In this document: one piece after another, positions 1-17,958 of the stretch | Numbering within the stretch: position 1 is the first letter of the stretch | How the letters are laid out: every line of letters starts with the position of its first letter | Source of the DNA: Litomosoides sigmodontis | Taxonomy: Eukaryota; Nematoda; Chromadorea; Rhabditida; Onchocercidae | Direction of reading: 5' to 3' | Length of the DNA stretch: 64,000 nt | Assembly: GCA_963070105.1 (NCBI GenBank) | Contig: OY718804.1 | Coordinates: forward strand, 10,121,817 to 10,185,816 | Notes under the pieces: model-generated | Seen by the model: only the letters and a program-made list of their open reading frames with translations | What the model was told of the DNA's origin: nothing | Database searches by the model: none | Program-made: the position numbers and the translations under genes

Positions 1-3000
1 TGTGTATTGGAATTTTCATAAAAATTAATTACTGCTATAAAATTAAAAATTTTAAAGTTCGATTTCATTGAAATTTTAAAAAAGTTTAAAAACAAATTAA
101 ACTTCCAGATAGGTTTCTTTTTTTTCCATTTTCTCGCATAGCTTATGCATATCGGTCTACGTCACAAGTTTCCAAGCTATTTAGGCCAATAATTCGTTGA
201 ATCAGCTGGGGCCTTCTCCGCAAATTAGCAGTGCTAGTCTTCCGTGTGAGAAAATTAATGAATTTCGCTCATCTTTTCGTCCCTCCCACGCAGCCTAAGG
301 CTCATCGGATCTCATTTGCAACTTTTTGTCAGTCAGCCCGTTGACGTAAACGGCGCCCTTATAACTCATAAACATTCATCTCTACATTACCGCCTCGCTT
401 GCAGTGCCTATTGCGCCCCTCCATAACAAGTACATGTCACTTGCCTAGATTTAATCGCTCATCTCGTCAACAACATCGCTGCACCACCAATCATTTGTTC
501 GCCAACTCAAATGTCCTCTCCTCTACCTCTCCACTTTGCTTTTAAACAAACGAATTGTTTCAAAAAAAATAAAAATTTAATTCAAATTAAAAAAGGTCCA
601 ACTCTTTTTCAAATTCAGTAATGCTCGGATAATTAGCTGCAATGATATTAGCAGCACTGCACAATGACGATGACTTAAGCTGCAGTCATTTCGATCATTT
701 CATTTTTCAAAGTAATGCAATAACTGTCATTTAAAAGTTAAATATGAATTAGCCGTGTCATTAAAAGACATGTAAGATGAAATTTTCTTTGAATCCTTAA
801 CTTTCCCTTCTAAATTTCTTCCCATTTTAATTGCAATTCCAGTAAAATCAATCTTAATTCAAAATCTCCAAGAATTAGGTAACAAAGATTATCAGTTATC
901 AGTCAATAATTGATAGCCACTGATCTGATTTAAGAGGTTTCATAAGTTTGAGGAGAATAAGTTCGAAGAATCGGTAATCAAAATGATACTGTAAATATCA
1001 CTACTCTAATTGTGATGAAGTATTATGGTTGTGATTACAGTTTGTAATAATTGATCGCATCGTTACTGTTGCAACATTTTTGATAAGCCATGCTTTTATT
1101 ACTTTGCTGGTAAACTTTATGTTCTTACAGTCTTTATTATAGGTAGCAGTACAGTAACCTGTAATTTAAATAGGAGCTAATTTATAGCACTCAACTCTCT
1201 TTCCTTGTGCTTCATGAAATTATGCGGGAGAATCGCCAAAAAAAATGATATGAAACTGTCGGAAAGGTATGAGAGCAATTGGTGATTGAAGCAAATGAGT
1301 AAATTTAACGCGCCATTTTCACGGCTTTGTGGCGGTTTTGGTTTGATCTTATTAAATGGCAATATCTAATTTCACTAATTTCTCAACTAAATTATTTCAG
1401 TGATTAACCAACCATTCATTGCATTGGTGAAAATTCATTTTTATTGTTGTCGTTGGTGAAAAGCCATAAATTTTATTTGAAAATTAATTTTAACAATTAG
1501 TAGAATGTGAACAAAATGTGTGTAATCATTGAGTAACTAAAATTTCATTTAAATGCTTCATTTTCTATAAAAAAAAATTTTTAAAAATCTCGACTTTTCA
1601 AGATGGATAGTTTCTGTCTAACTCAGCCAAAACTTAGTGTTTGAGGGTCGGTTGACCTTTGCAAAGCATACTGTGAGAAAGTTACAATATGTTAGGTTAG
1701 ACCATTCGAATGCCATCTTCATCCACATTCATCAGCTACCCGCTGCGTTCCAAGCCGAAAAGAAATAACTCGTCACGTCCTCCTCCCCCCTTCCCTCACC
1801 AAAAACAACACAGCGCTTTTGTGCAAAGTGAAATGCCGCCCAATGCTGAGTAACTAATTTAAATTTTTACTTTCAATTGATCCTTCTCATTCCTTTGCGT
1901 TTCTTCAATTGCAATTAAAGACTGTAACTTTCGCTCTTTTCCCATTTCATCATCGTTCGGGGAATTTCCCTTCTCGTTATTACCAGCAACAATGAAAAAG
2001 AAAAATAAGGCAAAAGTGGAAATCAATCAATTAAAACGAGTTAAATTGTTCAATTTTGAATTGTCGTTAAATTTAAAATTATCACATTCCCTCCTTCCAA
2101 GGATAGCTTTATTACTATTAGCATTTGGCGCAAAAAGGCTTCCTTACAAGTGGTCGTAAATCGGTAGAGAATTAATGGAAGTTGTAAAACATTGAACACT
2201 TGTGGTAGGCTTCGTCCTTTTCCAGTTGAAATGATAAATGACTTGTCACTGAGGTAAGATAAGGTTAGCTATGTATGATCAAATATCTATTTTCATTTCA
2301 TTTCAAAGCAATGCCCTGTCGTCGCTTCGATTGATCGTCGAATGTACCGTTGTCTACTAACTGACCAATTAAAAGCATGCAATTTTTATTATTAAAACTT
2401 TCGAAAATCATCACTTGCTAATTTTGGTGTAAAAGTTTGAAATTTGAACATCACGATGTCTTCCACGAAAGTAATAAATAGAAATTTGAATGTTAATGAA
2501 AGAGAAGGAAAGAGAAAGAGAGAAAGAGGGAAAGAGAAAGAGAGATGGGCGGTTGGTGGATTTAATGGCAATTTGAATGACCAATTGCTTGTGAGCTTTG
2601 GAGGTTACTCAAAATACACCTTCCTTCCAATCCCATCCTGCGGTACTAATCTTTGTATTTTCATAGCGGCAACACTTCCGCAGACAAAGATCCATTATAT
2701 TTGCTTAATCGTATTTCTTTTAAGGGTGATGCTACTCCACTCTCTTCCAAACTCCCTGCTTCTCACTTGTTGACCTTAGCGTCGTTAGCCCTTAGCCACT
2801 TTACGAGGAATGAGAAAGAGTTACCTCAACTTACTACCGCTGCTACCTGTTTCATTCATTTTCAAGTGCTCTCATTCCCTGAGACAACACAAAACGTTAA
2901 GTGGAACTTCTCCTTCTTTTTTTTCCTTTAAAAAAATTTAATTGTTTGTTAAAAAAAAAGAAAAATGAAAATTTCCACTGATTTTATTGGCATTCTTGAA

Positions 3001-4145
3001 ATTATCACATTCAACAGCAATAATAGTTGATAATAACGTTTTTTTTTTGATTAAATTACATATTTTACAATTAAATTTTAGCTGATTCCGAAACATTCGA
3101 TTGATAAATTCGCTAAATGTTTCCTCACTCAATCGTACCATTTGATAGGAAGTTTTGTATTTTAGAATGATGAATTCCAGCTCTGCCTGGTACTGTATTT
3201 TCCTGGATGATTAAATTACCAAAATTTTATCACCTAAACAATTTTAATAATAAAATGAAAGAGTTGGAAGAGAAGCAAATGCAACTCCTTCCTCAATGAT
3301 TCATCCATTCCGAATACTTTGCTGTAGCGGTGCAACATTGAGCACTGATAATTCCGGAATCATATTTCCAGTCTGGAATCATATTACCAGCAGCCATCTT
3401 TCGATTTCCTTGTAACATTGAATCTTAGCATTTACATATATCATCTGATACGGTAGATGTGAGATGGGAAAGATTAAATTTCGTAGAATTGAAGAAAATG
3501 AAATTACCGCTTCCTGCTCGGATCGCTTGAGTGAGAGAAACAGAAGTTAAAGTGTTCGGAGATGTGAAAAGTTTATTTTGATGAATATAAATGATTAATT
3601 AATTCTATTGAATTTCACTCTTCACAAGGTTAAAATACTAGAAGCTTTTAAAACTGTTTCCTTTTTGCGAATATCTTGAGAGTTTAGTTAGTTATACCCG
3701 AAAATGAAAAATAAGCAGATGCGATGCATGAAACGTTTATTTCAAATTTTTACAATTATCACTGCGTGCATGCCTTTTGCCATTCATTTATTTTTATTGC
3801 TCAGGCTCAATTTTTAATTTTAAATTTCTAATTTTAGAGTGTAAGAATTTAGTTGTTGCTTATAAAACTTAATGCTTAGATCGAGTAGGCTTGGCGCACA
3901 ATCTTTTTCCCACATTGTTGTTCTCTCTTCACTACTAGTTTGCAATTCCCGACGACCATAAAATATTGAAAATTTATTTGAATTCATTTCGAATGAATTC
4001 TGTTTCGCTTAATTGAATGTCACTGGTAGTTTTAGGAAAAAAGAAAAAGAAGGGTTTGAAATTAAAATTAATGGAATATCTCTCGTCGACTTCTCAAATG
4101 CACCAAAATTTCCTCACAAACTAATTTTACACATTTCACAGTTAA
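1..4145. other. Intergenic, no gene recognised
   Basis: AT-rich sequence with short homopolymer runs. The few open frames here lack recognisable motifs, convincing splice context or family resemblance. A GA-rich stretch lies near 2500-2545. Upstream control sequence for the gene starting at 4146 may lie in its right part, but I see no defined element. Confidence 0.6.
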
Positions 4146-6642
4146 ATGATGAAAATTTCACTGATAATTGCGTTATCACTATCACTGTCAGCTGTTTGCG
4201 CAACAACACTGGACACATCGAGCGTCATCTTTTGGTTGACCAGCAAGTTGGAAGATATCGGATGGCGGAAAGGTTGCCTAACAACGGCTGGTTGTGCGCA
4301 ACCGCGATTTCAAATGGTACTTTTAAATGCTATCACCAATGAGAGACTATCAAAAAGTTGGCTTATCGTACCGAAGCTCATGCAGGTTAGACCTATCAAG
4401 CGATTATTTCATAATTAATCTGCGAAGAATTTAAGATAATTGCATTAATTAGAGGAAATTATCAATTTAAAGACCGTACGAAAAAGAAAGAAATGAGAAT
4501 ATATGCTTAAAAATTTTTAATTATCGAAACTTCAAATGTGAAAGTCATCTTTCAAATGACAAAATAAAAAAAAAATTTCTCAAATTTCGGAACTAAAATT
4601 AAAAGCTTCGAAAATTTAGCTCATCTAAATTAATTTTATAAGTGAAAAAAATACGTTATTAAAATTATTTTTGAAACGCAGTCAAACATCAAAAAATGAT
4701 GTTCGTGACGCGTGCGTCACATGCATTCTGCATCATTAAAGAAGAAAGTAATTAATTTACGACGCCAGCGGGTCGTATCTTTGATGATAGCTTGTTGACC
4801 TTTAACAGTTGACCGTACCCTTTTTAACAAATATTCCATTCAACGTAGAAAATGATTCATTTCAAATATTAATAATTATTGGCCTTATAAAATAGATTTT
4901 TTTTGCTACGTCCTTTTAACTTAGTCTAAACGACATCTACGCTTTCCACGTGAAGCAATTTTGGTAGGACAATGTTAAAGTATAGATCATCGCTGCTACT
5001 CTACCTTACTTATTCGTAATTTACACAACTTCACACCAATTTGCAGCAATAAATTTTGAAGTTCTCTTTTTCTTTTTTTCTTTTTAGGAAAGACAGCGTA
5101 TGTACGTGACGCACTGGAGTGACGGTAATGCGAGTGATATTCAAATTTCATGTGAAGTTATAGGTGTGGATCCAACATATGGGTTTCCAAGAGTTTGCGA
5201 CTCGTCCACTTCGGTCAATATTTATCAAAACAAAGTAAATTTCACGAATAGACACGAATAATTTCAATTTTAAACTGAACGGAACTGTAATCCTACGATT
5301 TCATTCTTCCCTCACTGAAATTCCACTGTTTTGAAATTGGAGGATAGTGCAAAAAAATGGAATTGTTTGAAAGAAATTGATTTGCAATAAAATTTCTATC
5401 GCTAAATTAGAGTGATATTAAATTTTCTTTTCTGCGAATCTTCTTCCATCAGCCAAATCATTTCTGCGCTATTTTTAATTTCACTATAAAATTTGCTAGC
5501 TCTAATTTATTCCTCTCATTCATAAATGTTATCTGAAATTACAATCTTCCTAAAATGGCATGATTTTCTCGTCACATTTGAAATTTGCATTGATAATTAA
5601 AACTGATAAAATCATAAAATTGAAACCATAGGAGAAGCAGGAGGAAAGGTTGGGCGAAAGATCGGGCACAATAACGTCGAAAATTATTGTTAAATTGACC
5701 GCTCGATGTTTTAACAGTACGATAATTATTGAAAAATATGAAAAACGTTGTCCGTGGTGCATTGAATACAGCGATGATACGATAATTAATCAACAGGTGG
5801 TTAATTAATTAATTAATTACTTTTGAATGTTCACTCATTTAACGCTTCTACAATGCTTTTCCATTTTATTTGAAATGCTTGACAGAAAAAGTAATGAAGT
5901 TAAAATTCGTGTAATTCGTTACTTATTTACCTGCACATTATAATTTGAGAAATTTCATTTTTTTATTTGAGAAATATTTTTATTGCTCAAATTGTTCAAA
6001 TGTTTGCTTTTGTTTGCGTCACCGCTTTTTCTACAATAATGTTGGAATGAAAGAAACGTGTAAATTTTTCAGTATCCGGAAGATTTGAAATCCAGTTTTG
6101 CGGAATTTGTTGGAAATGAAAGCTATCTGAACGTTCTGTTGACAGCATTTGCATTGACGGCAGCGCTGAGTAGTGCATTTTGCGCATTCATTATCTATCT
6201 TTATGTGCGACAAAAGAAAAGTAGAGATTTATCGTCGAGTGGAAAGTGTCAATCATGCAGTACTACGCATATAATGCATATTGAATCATCGAATGGGTCA
6301 GCTGAGAGTACCAGGTCGGACACTGGTCATCAAATTAGCATATTCAGCTTTTTTTTAGGTAAAAAAAGTGACAAGTGTGTGGTGTTGTTGTGTTTATATT
6401 CAGTGCCTGATTGTAGGTATGATATTCCGTGGGATCGTACGTATCGTCCGTTACCGAGGTGGACAAGCTCGAGAAGTAATTCCAGTGATGCATCACCACC
6501 AGATACGTCGTCCACGTTTACTACGTCGTCGCAGCATTTAAAACCGACGAAAGTTATCGTTGGAAGTGTGTTGCGTCAAATTGATTCACCAAATGCGCCC
6601 ATTTATGAGCGGCCTGAAGCAGGCGGTCTGCGATGTGTGTGA
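4146..6642 (+). CDS. Nematode-type single-pass membrane protein with secreted N-terminal domain
   Basis: Model of four exons in one frame: 4146-4385, 5088-5234, 5632-5796, 6073-6642, about 373 aa. The first 19 residues (start MMKISLIIAL) look like a signal peptide ending after Ala. The ectodomain carries scattered Cys (for example CEVIGVDP, ARCFNST, KRCPWC). A hydrophobic segment at about residues 205-229 is followed by QKKSR, so the protein is probably type I with a Ser/Thr-rich cytoplasmic tail that contains RYDIPWDRTYRPLP. All splice junctions join in phase 0. The last exon holds a possible 45-bp intron (6359-6403, starting GTAAAA and ending TTCAG) that keeps the frame, so the tail could be 15 residues shorter. 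I do not recognise a named domain; function unknown. The gene stands alone, with a polyadenylation-like AATAAA at 7396-7401. Start chosen because it opens the signal peptide. Confidence 0.68.
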
Positions 6643-8226
6643 CCTGAAACAGTGAATTTGGATATGACCGTTGAGCCCGGTAGATTATAAATGGAAATTG
6701 TGGAAAAGTAGCGGTGCTGCTTTTGGTGTATCATCGGACTTTGCTTCAGTACCTCACGTGACGTGTGATCTCTTCCGATACCTGTGATGATCTCATTTGA
6801 TTATGTATGTGTGCTTCAAATAGTTGTTTTCTTTTTTAACAAAGAGATATCAAAGTTCATAACGCAGAAATGCTTGCCGCCATTTGTAATGAATATCTAT
6901 CAGAAATTTAGGATACGTAAATCAGTCGATTTGGAAGATTACGTTGGAAATGCCAGTGCAATTTACCGTGTATAGTAGCATTAAAGGTTACTGTACTTTC
7001 GATGCTTATTTGTAAGTTAACTTAGTTGGAGGAGGAAAAATTCGCCTTAGAATGAAACATACGAAACATGTATTAAAAATTAGTACGTACCGAAATGTGT
7101 ACTAATTAATATTCTGAAGAAGCCATGAACAGGCGAAATGTGTACTAATTAATATTCTGAAGAGGCCACGAACAGGAGTAGAATGGCGGAAGACGTGGCG
7201 GAAAAATGGAAAAGGAATGCGCAATGATTACCTAACAAAGGTGCTTTTACCGCTTCGCCGAAAAAGAAAGGCATCTGTTTAAGGGCTTAATGTGATGTAA
7301 TTCGTTTTGCTATCTGTTACGGTTTATCCTTTTTGTGTCGGAAGTGTACGACAGAAGGGCACTGTCTGTTTGCTTCCCATAGAAATTAAAATTTAAATAA
7401 ACAATAATTAGCATTATTTCAGTAATTATACCTGTAAATTGGCATGTTCGAGCATTTCACTTTTCGAGTACTCATTAATTTAATGTTTTAGCACTCGACA
7501 AATAACTGATATGCTAAGTGAGTCCTATCGAATTGACGTAATCAGATAAATTTGACTAAAAATGATATTTTTAGATTAAAATGCAACTTATATGACACAT
7601 TTGCGCCATCAAAAATGAAACGATTGAAATCACTTAGAGTGATAAAAACATTTGATTGAAAAGCACCGATATAATAAATTAAGGTTATTATGCAGTTATC
7701 GTCCACTATGATTCTAATAAAGAAAAATGCTTTTCAAATATGAGTTCAAGTTACCTTGTCACATAGCTTTGAATTTTCAAGTTCGAAATTTTCCTTCTTA
7801 AATTTGCTACCATTTCAATGCTATGAATATGCTAATATTATGCTACACAATGTGACGACGCTAGTAACTTCCTTCTCGATCCGACTATTTCATTGGTAAA
7901 TATTGATTAATTAATTAATTAATTGCATGTAACGAGAAATTTTATTGCCTAAACAAAGAGTATGCGTGAACAGAGGTTTTTTTCCTATAAGCTTTTCAAT
8001 TTAATTATAAAAACTAAGTTAATTATCCCGTTATAGGATACGCTAATTAAATAACGCAGACAGTTTGACCAGTTTTGTCGTCGGATAATAATTTAGAAGA
8101 ATTTGTTTGTTAAAAAATATTTTCGATAGCAATATCATTGCTTTTTGTTCGTCTGGACAGCAGTTGGATCAAACGTGAAAACGTGAAAGGTTAATTGCGA
8201 CGGAAACTAAATTGAAATTTGTCAGA
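6643..8226. other. 3' UTR of the membrane-protein gene and intergenic spacer
   Basis: The first ~760 bases are the likely 3' untranslated region, ending near AATAAA at 7396-7401. It contains the 43-bp tandem duplication listed separately. The remainder is AT-rich with no coding exon that I can support. Confidence 0.5.
7091..7176. repeat. 43-bp tandem duplication
   Basis: Two adjacent 43-bp copies (7091-7133 and 7134-7176) starting CGAAATGTGTACTAATTAAT and ending GAACAGG. They differ at only two or so positions (AAGCCATG against AGGCCACG). The pair lies in the probable 3' UTR of the upstream gene. Confidence 0.9.
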
Positions 8227-8639
8227 TTACCCAATCGCAACCGAACGGAAATTAATACACTTTAAAATAGCACCGGTAAGTTTCAGCGTTCACTTCAACA
8301 TTCACAGAAAATCCCTTCAATTAAGTGAAAGAGGAAATACGTTTATTATTTGATGACGGAAGTTAAATTAAAATTGCAAACAGTCACAATGAATTTTTGC
8401 GCTTATTAAAAGATAAAACTTTTGTGGTTTTAGTTTTTTTTTTCGAAAATGATATTGCTATTCTTAAACGATCAAATTACTCCGCCAACGATGTTCTTTT
8501 TAGTTTTGCTTAATTGGTAGAACAGCGCTTTCATTAGTTAATTAGTTGAAGGGATTTTCTGTGAATGTTGAAGTGAACGCTGAAACTTACCGGTGCTATT
8601 TCAAAGTTTATTAATTTCCGTTCGATTGTGATTGAGTAA
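8227..8639. mobile_element. Non-autonomous element with 97-bp terminal inverted repeats (MITE-like)
   Basis: The left arm 8227-8323 is matched by the reverse complement of 8543-8639 with about six mismatches. Both arms contain the block CACCGGTAAGTTTCAGCG in opposite orientation. The 219-bp centre (8324-8542) has no open frame of note. The outermost bases read TTAC and GTAA; if the target duplication is TA, the termini resemble Tc1/mariner-derived MITEs, but this is inference. The transcript could fold into a long hairpin. No second copy was noticed in the window. Confidence 0.8.
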
Positions 8640-8997
8640 GTGTTTTTTCTCTTTTCGCTTTTGATATCACTCTGCTGAATGTTTAATTTTTAAATGCTTG
8701 CGCCACTCGTTTCATCATATCCTATTTCAATTAAAATTTAACATTTTAATTTAAATGCTTTAAGCGTAACATTTACGTTATCTATCGCCTTTCAACCATG
8801 ACTATTTTGATCCTTTCGTTATTGCAACTTTCTACTTGTTTTTTCACCGATCTATTTGATCATCGTTCCGCCTCTCTTAAATTCGCACTTAAATTTTTAT
8901 TTCATTGAACAAAAATGATAAATAAAAGAATAGTTAATGAGTGATATCATTTTCAGTGCACCAATGATAAGGGAAATAAAAATAGAAAGAAAAGAAC

Positions 8998-9055
8998 GTG
9001 TGCGTATGCGTGCGTGCGTGTGTGCGTGCGCGTGTGTGTGCGTGCATGTGTGTGT
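8998..9055. repeat. Degenerate GT/GC microsatellite
   Basis: Alternating TGCG/TGTG units such as GTGTGTGTGCGTGC over about 58 bases. The open frame across it is compositional, not a gene. Confidence 0.85.
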
Positions 9056-10693
9056 AAGATGTAGAAAAGATGGGAAAATGGTTCACGCACGCACCTCATT
9101 TAAGCCAGATGTTTTGCTTCTTCAACTGAGCTGATTAATCGATGATAAGTGCGATCGAAAAAAAAGAAATGCTTTAGCCGTATTTATGAATATCTTAAAT
9201 AGCAAACAGTCAGGCGGAACTATCGGATCGCTCGTCGCAAATCTCTCGCAAGTTAGCACAACCAGCAAGCTATCTCACTCACTTCGAACTCGCTGCTTTA
9301 ACTTTACGAAATGAAAAATGAAAAAGGAAGAAAAAACATCATTGAGAGGGCTGTTTTTTTCTTCTTTTTGAAATTTTCAACAAAATCTTCCACCAGTCAG
9401 TCATCCATTGGTTGGTGAAATATTTGATTTTTAAGTTTTGCTAATTAAGTTTGCACTTAACGATTAGCACCGCTATACATTACTCCACCATACTCCCTCT
9501 TAGTTCGCACAACTAATTGCAATTTCTTTTTCATTACTCTTAATAGTAATCTGTAATGCACTAATTTGCATATTTCATACTTTCACATTTCCGAGGAAAA
9601 AAAGAGTGCTGCTTGCACATTAATTATATTAGTAGTAATGTTACTGTTGCATTTTTGTTTATTTTTATGAAACAGAAAAATGAAATATGCAAATAAACGT
9701 ATTGCGATCAAATGGGGCGCAAAATGAAATATTGCGCATTGTTAGCGGAATTATTATCGGAAAGTTCTTTAGACACTGAGAGGAAAAAGTGAGATGACGT
9801 GATGGAAATTTAGCTAGAATTGCAACTCCGATTTAGCTGAAATTGAGAACGGAGAGAAAGAGAGAAGGAAACGGAAAGGGAGAGAGAGAGAGAGAGAGAG
9901 AAATTGATAATGCTTCATCATTCTAATTCGTTATTTATCGAAAGCTTTCATTCCTTTTCCAGTCTCTCTGTCACTCTCTTCTCACTCATCAATTTAGCTT
10001 CTCTAAACCGTACTGTAATTGCTGCTGAAAACCTTCTTTTTAATATTAGTATTTCCAAAAAAAAGAGAGCGAACATGTTTATCGGACAATGTGAAGTTTG
10101 ATTTCCGAGCAGCTGCTACTCTGCTAGCTTTAAGAAGTTGAAAGGTAACTGTGAGGCTTAGCCCACAGATTGCTTTCAGAATCATCCAACTGTCACCTAG
10201 CACTTGCAGCTTATTTTTTTATAAGCAAAGATATAGCTGAAAGTGATAAATGATAAGAGAGAGGGAGGAGAGGCTCGAGAAAGCAAAAAACATTTGCCAC
10301 TTAGCAGAAGAGTTTAGCCAAGGCGAACTCTCCGCATCTGCGTTGGGTTGGTTCATAGGTGGAAAATGTCACGGAGAGAGGGAGAGAGAGAGAGGAGAGA
10401 GAGAAGAGGGGGAGGGAATGGCGCAAATGGCGAGAAGAGAATGAAGGAAAGAGTATGGGAGCGAAACATGTTGCTTCAACTGAACTCGTTGCATTTTAAC
10501 TGAAATTAACTGAACTGAACTGAACTGAATTGACGATAAAGCGAAATGCGCGAATGGGAAAAAGAAGAGAGGAGAAGGAGGGAGAAAGAGAGAGAGAGAG
10601 AGGGAGGTGAAGAAACTAAATTGTTACTTTATCAAATGAATGGTTAGACGAAAGAGAGAATGTGATGCTTTCACGGTAAGGTAAGGTAAGAGA

Positions 10694-10740
10694 AGAGGAG
10701 GAGGAGGAGGAGGAGGAGGAGGAGGAGAGAGAGAGAGAAA
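10694..10740. repeat. GGA triplet and GA dinucleotide tract
   Basis: Eleven or so GAG units followed by GAGAGAG. It is purine-only on the plus strand and lies about 370 bp upstream of the coronin start. The poly-proline reading on the other strand is an artefact of this repeat. Confidence 0.9.
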
Positions 10741-11089
10741 GAGAACGAGAGAAGAGAGAAGAAGATGGAAATTACTGGTTGGGGCGGTCGGTGTAACTAA
10801 CGATATCGGCGAAAGCATCGTCTGTAGTGTTGGGATGGCAGAGGCGAAGCATTGGCAGTAATTTTGTCAGCAGTGAAAGTAGTTCACCTCTCACAATTTA
10901 TCGGTGCTCTCGGTCTAGTCTCTCTCTCTCTCTCTCTCGCTCTCCCTCCCTTCCTCCCTCTTTCTTCCAATACACTTTGATGCTTGAATCTTTGCAGAAA
11001 CCATTTCATTACCGATCATCACCAGAATCATTTCATCCGAAATCGGAAACCGGATCAGAATCGCTGTCGTCGGTTCATAGCAGAGAAGG

Positions 11090-16674
<5,585 letters not shown>

Positions 16675-17092
16675 GAAGATTGAAGATCTTTTTATGATGC
16701 CTATCTCAGAAGCTCGAAGTTGTAGCTGTAGTGTCCGTATTATTCAGTAGCTATTTTTTATCGACAAAAAAGACTTCAACCGTGGGGAAGAAGCACGAGG
16801 ATGAATGGGCGAGGGAGGAAATATTAAATGTAGAACGGTTTGATGAATTGAATTCAGCTGAAGAAAACGGAGTTTTGTCATCACTTAGAGAAGAATTATT
16901 CTATTTGCCGCTATTTTAGTGCCTTTTTTCAATATTGCATTTTATTTGTAAAGCGATTCGTATGCAGCTGAATTTTGTGAACTTCGAAACATAACGGTTA
17001 AAATAAAAATTTGAAAAAGCAATGCGAAGAAGCACGCAAGCCGCAAATTCAGTTTTGAAAATTTTAGTATCAGAAATATTCTTCCCGGTGAT
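16675..17092. other. Coronin 3' UTR / short spacer
   Basis: Follows the coronin stop. A 60-codon open frame ending at 16919 has acidic composition but no ATG, homology or splice support. An acceptor-like TTTTAG ends about 20-25 bases before the ATG at 17093. Confidence 0.45.
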
Positions 17093-17572
17093 ATGGAAAG
17101 TAAAGCACTGCAACACTACACAGTTAAATTCCCAACACACTTGAGTGCATTGGGCCGACAAGACTTGGTATCATCTGCAATTATTTTCAAATACGTGAGC
17201 ACGTTTGCTGTAAAAACTCGTATTTTATATTTGAACAGAGTAGGGGCCATTAACTATTACAAACCGCCTTGGGTTACAGTTCTGCATACATTCCTGAATT
17301 GCCACTTTCGAACCATCACAGCACAATTTTATTCAACATCTCAATTTTCAACGTTTCACAAGCAACAATTTGTAATAAAAAGAGAATTTAAAAAGGGGGA
17401 AGCTTTGTACAGCACACAACAACTATTGAACATTGTTCGAAGGAGGCTGAACAAAGACTCAGGTTCACGAAGAAAATCTTTCGTTTTGAACCAAATAGAA
17501 AACAGTGTCAAAGCAGATTTCCTGAGAGATATAGCAAATAATAAAAAAAAATCTATTTTCACCCCTTCATAA
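17093..17572 (+). CDS. Possible single-exon protein, unrecognised
   Basis: An intact ATG-to-stop frame of 159 codons, long for AT-rich sequence. The acceptor-like TTTTAG some 20-25 bases upstream of the ATG would suit spliced-leader addition. The product is basic, with aromatic patches (VGAINYYKPPW) and a Lys/Arg-rich C-terminal half (IVRRRLNKDSGSRRKS). No signal peptide, membrane segment or known motif is evident. It sits between the convergent coronin and dyskerin genes and could instead be chance openness within the coronin 3' region. Function unknown. Confidence 0.35.
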   Translation: MESKALQHYTVKFPTHLSALGRQDLVSSAIIFKYVSTFAVKTRILYLNRVGAINYYKPPWVTVLHTFLNCHFRTITAQFYSTSQFSTFHKQQFVIKREFKKGEALYSTQQLLNIVRRRLNKDSGSRRKSFVLNQIENSVKADFLRDIANNKKKSIFTPS

Positions 17573-17958
17573 AATTCATACGTAATCTTCTAATGAATAA
17601 TCCCCTAAAGTACCATAAAAGTTCAGCAATGAAGCTTTCGTGGGATACTCGTAATCCCACCGCCATTTACCTTCAGGAATGACATTTCTCTGACAAATGT
17701 ATTTTTTAAACTATAAATATCAGTTGTTTAAAACTTGTGATACACTTTACATCTGTGATATGCTTTTAAGAAAATAAGGAGATGTTAGTGTTACATTACA
17801 CCAGAATTTAGCGGAGAAATTTTTCACCTCTTCCCCTTGTTCCCAATCTACGGGGAAGAACTAATACGTCCGCTGCAACAAGTTCTAAATGCTTTTGGCT
17901 GTTAATTGGACGCACAAACACAAAGAAAATCAACAACAGATTAGCGAATTTTTGTGAT
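17573..17958. other. Short spacer between convergent genes
   Basis: About 385 bases holding 3' flanks of dyskerin (minus) and the doubtful plus-strand ORF. No other feature seen. Confidence 0.5.

Larger units (their letters stand above)
8640..11089. other. Intergenic spacer and probable coronin promoter / 5' UTR, purine-rich
   Basis: No coding exon seen. From about 9850 the plus strand is dominated by GA runs: GA repeat near 9880-9901, GGA repeat about 10694-10726, GA runs near 10380-10410 and 10580-10605, then a CT run at about 10919-10938. An acceptor-like TTTGCAG ends at 10997, 92 bases before the coronin start, suggesting a trans-splice site or a 5' UTR intron. Confidence 0.5.

Noticed and set aside
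2444..2931. Two overlapping frames in the left flank
   Set aside because: Biased by a GA-rich stretch; no splice sites or motifs consistent with coding.
8937..9134. Cys/Val-rich open frame
   Set aside because: Arises from the degenerate GT/GC microsatellite.
10624..10818. Poly-proline minus-strand open frame
   Set aside because: Produced by the GGA/GA repeat at 10694-10740.
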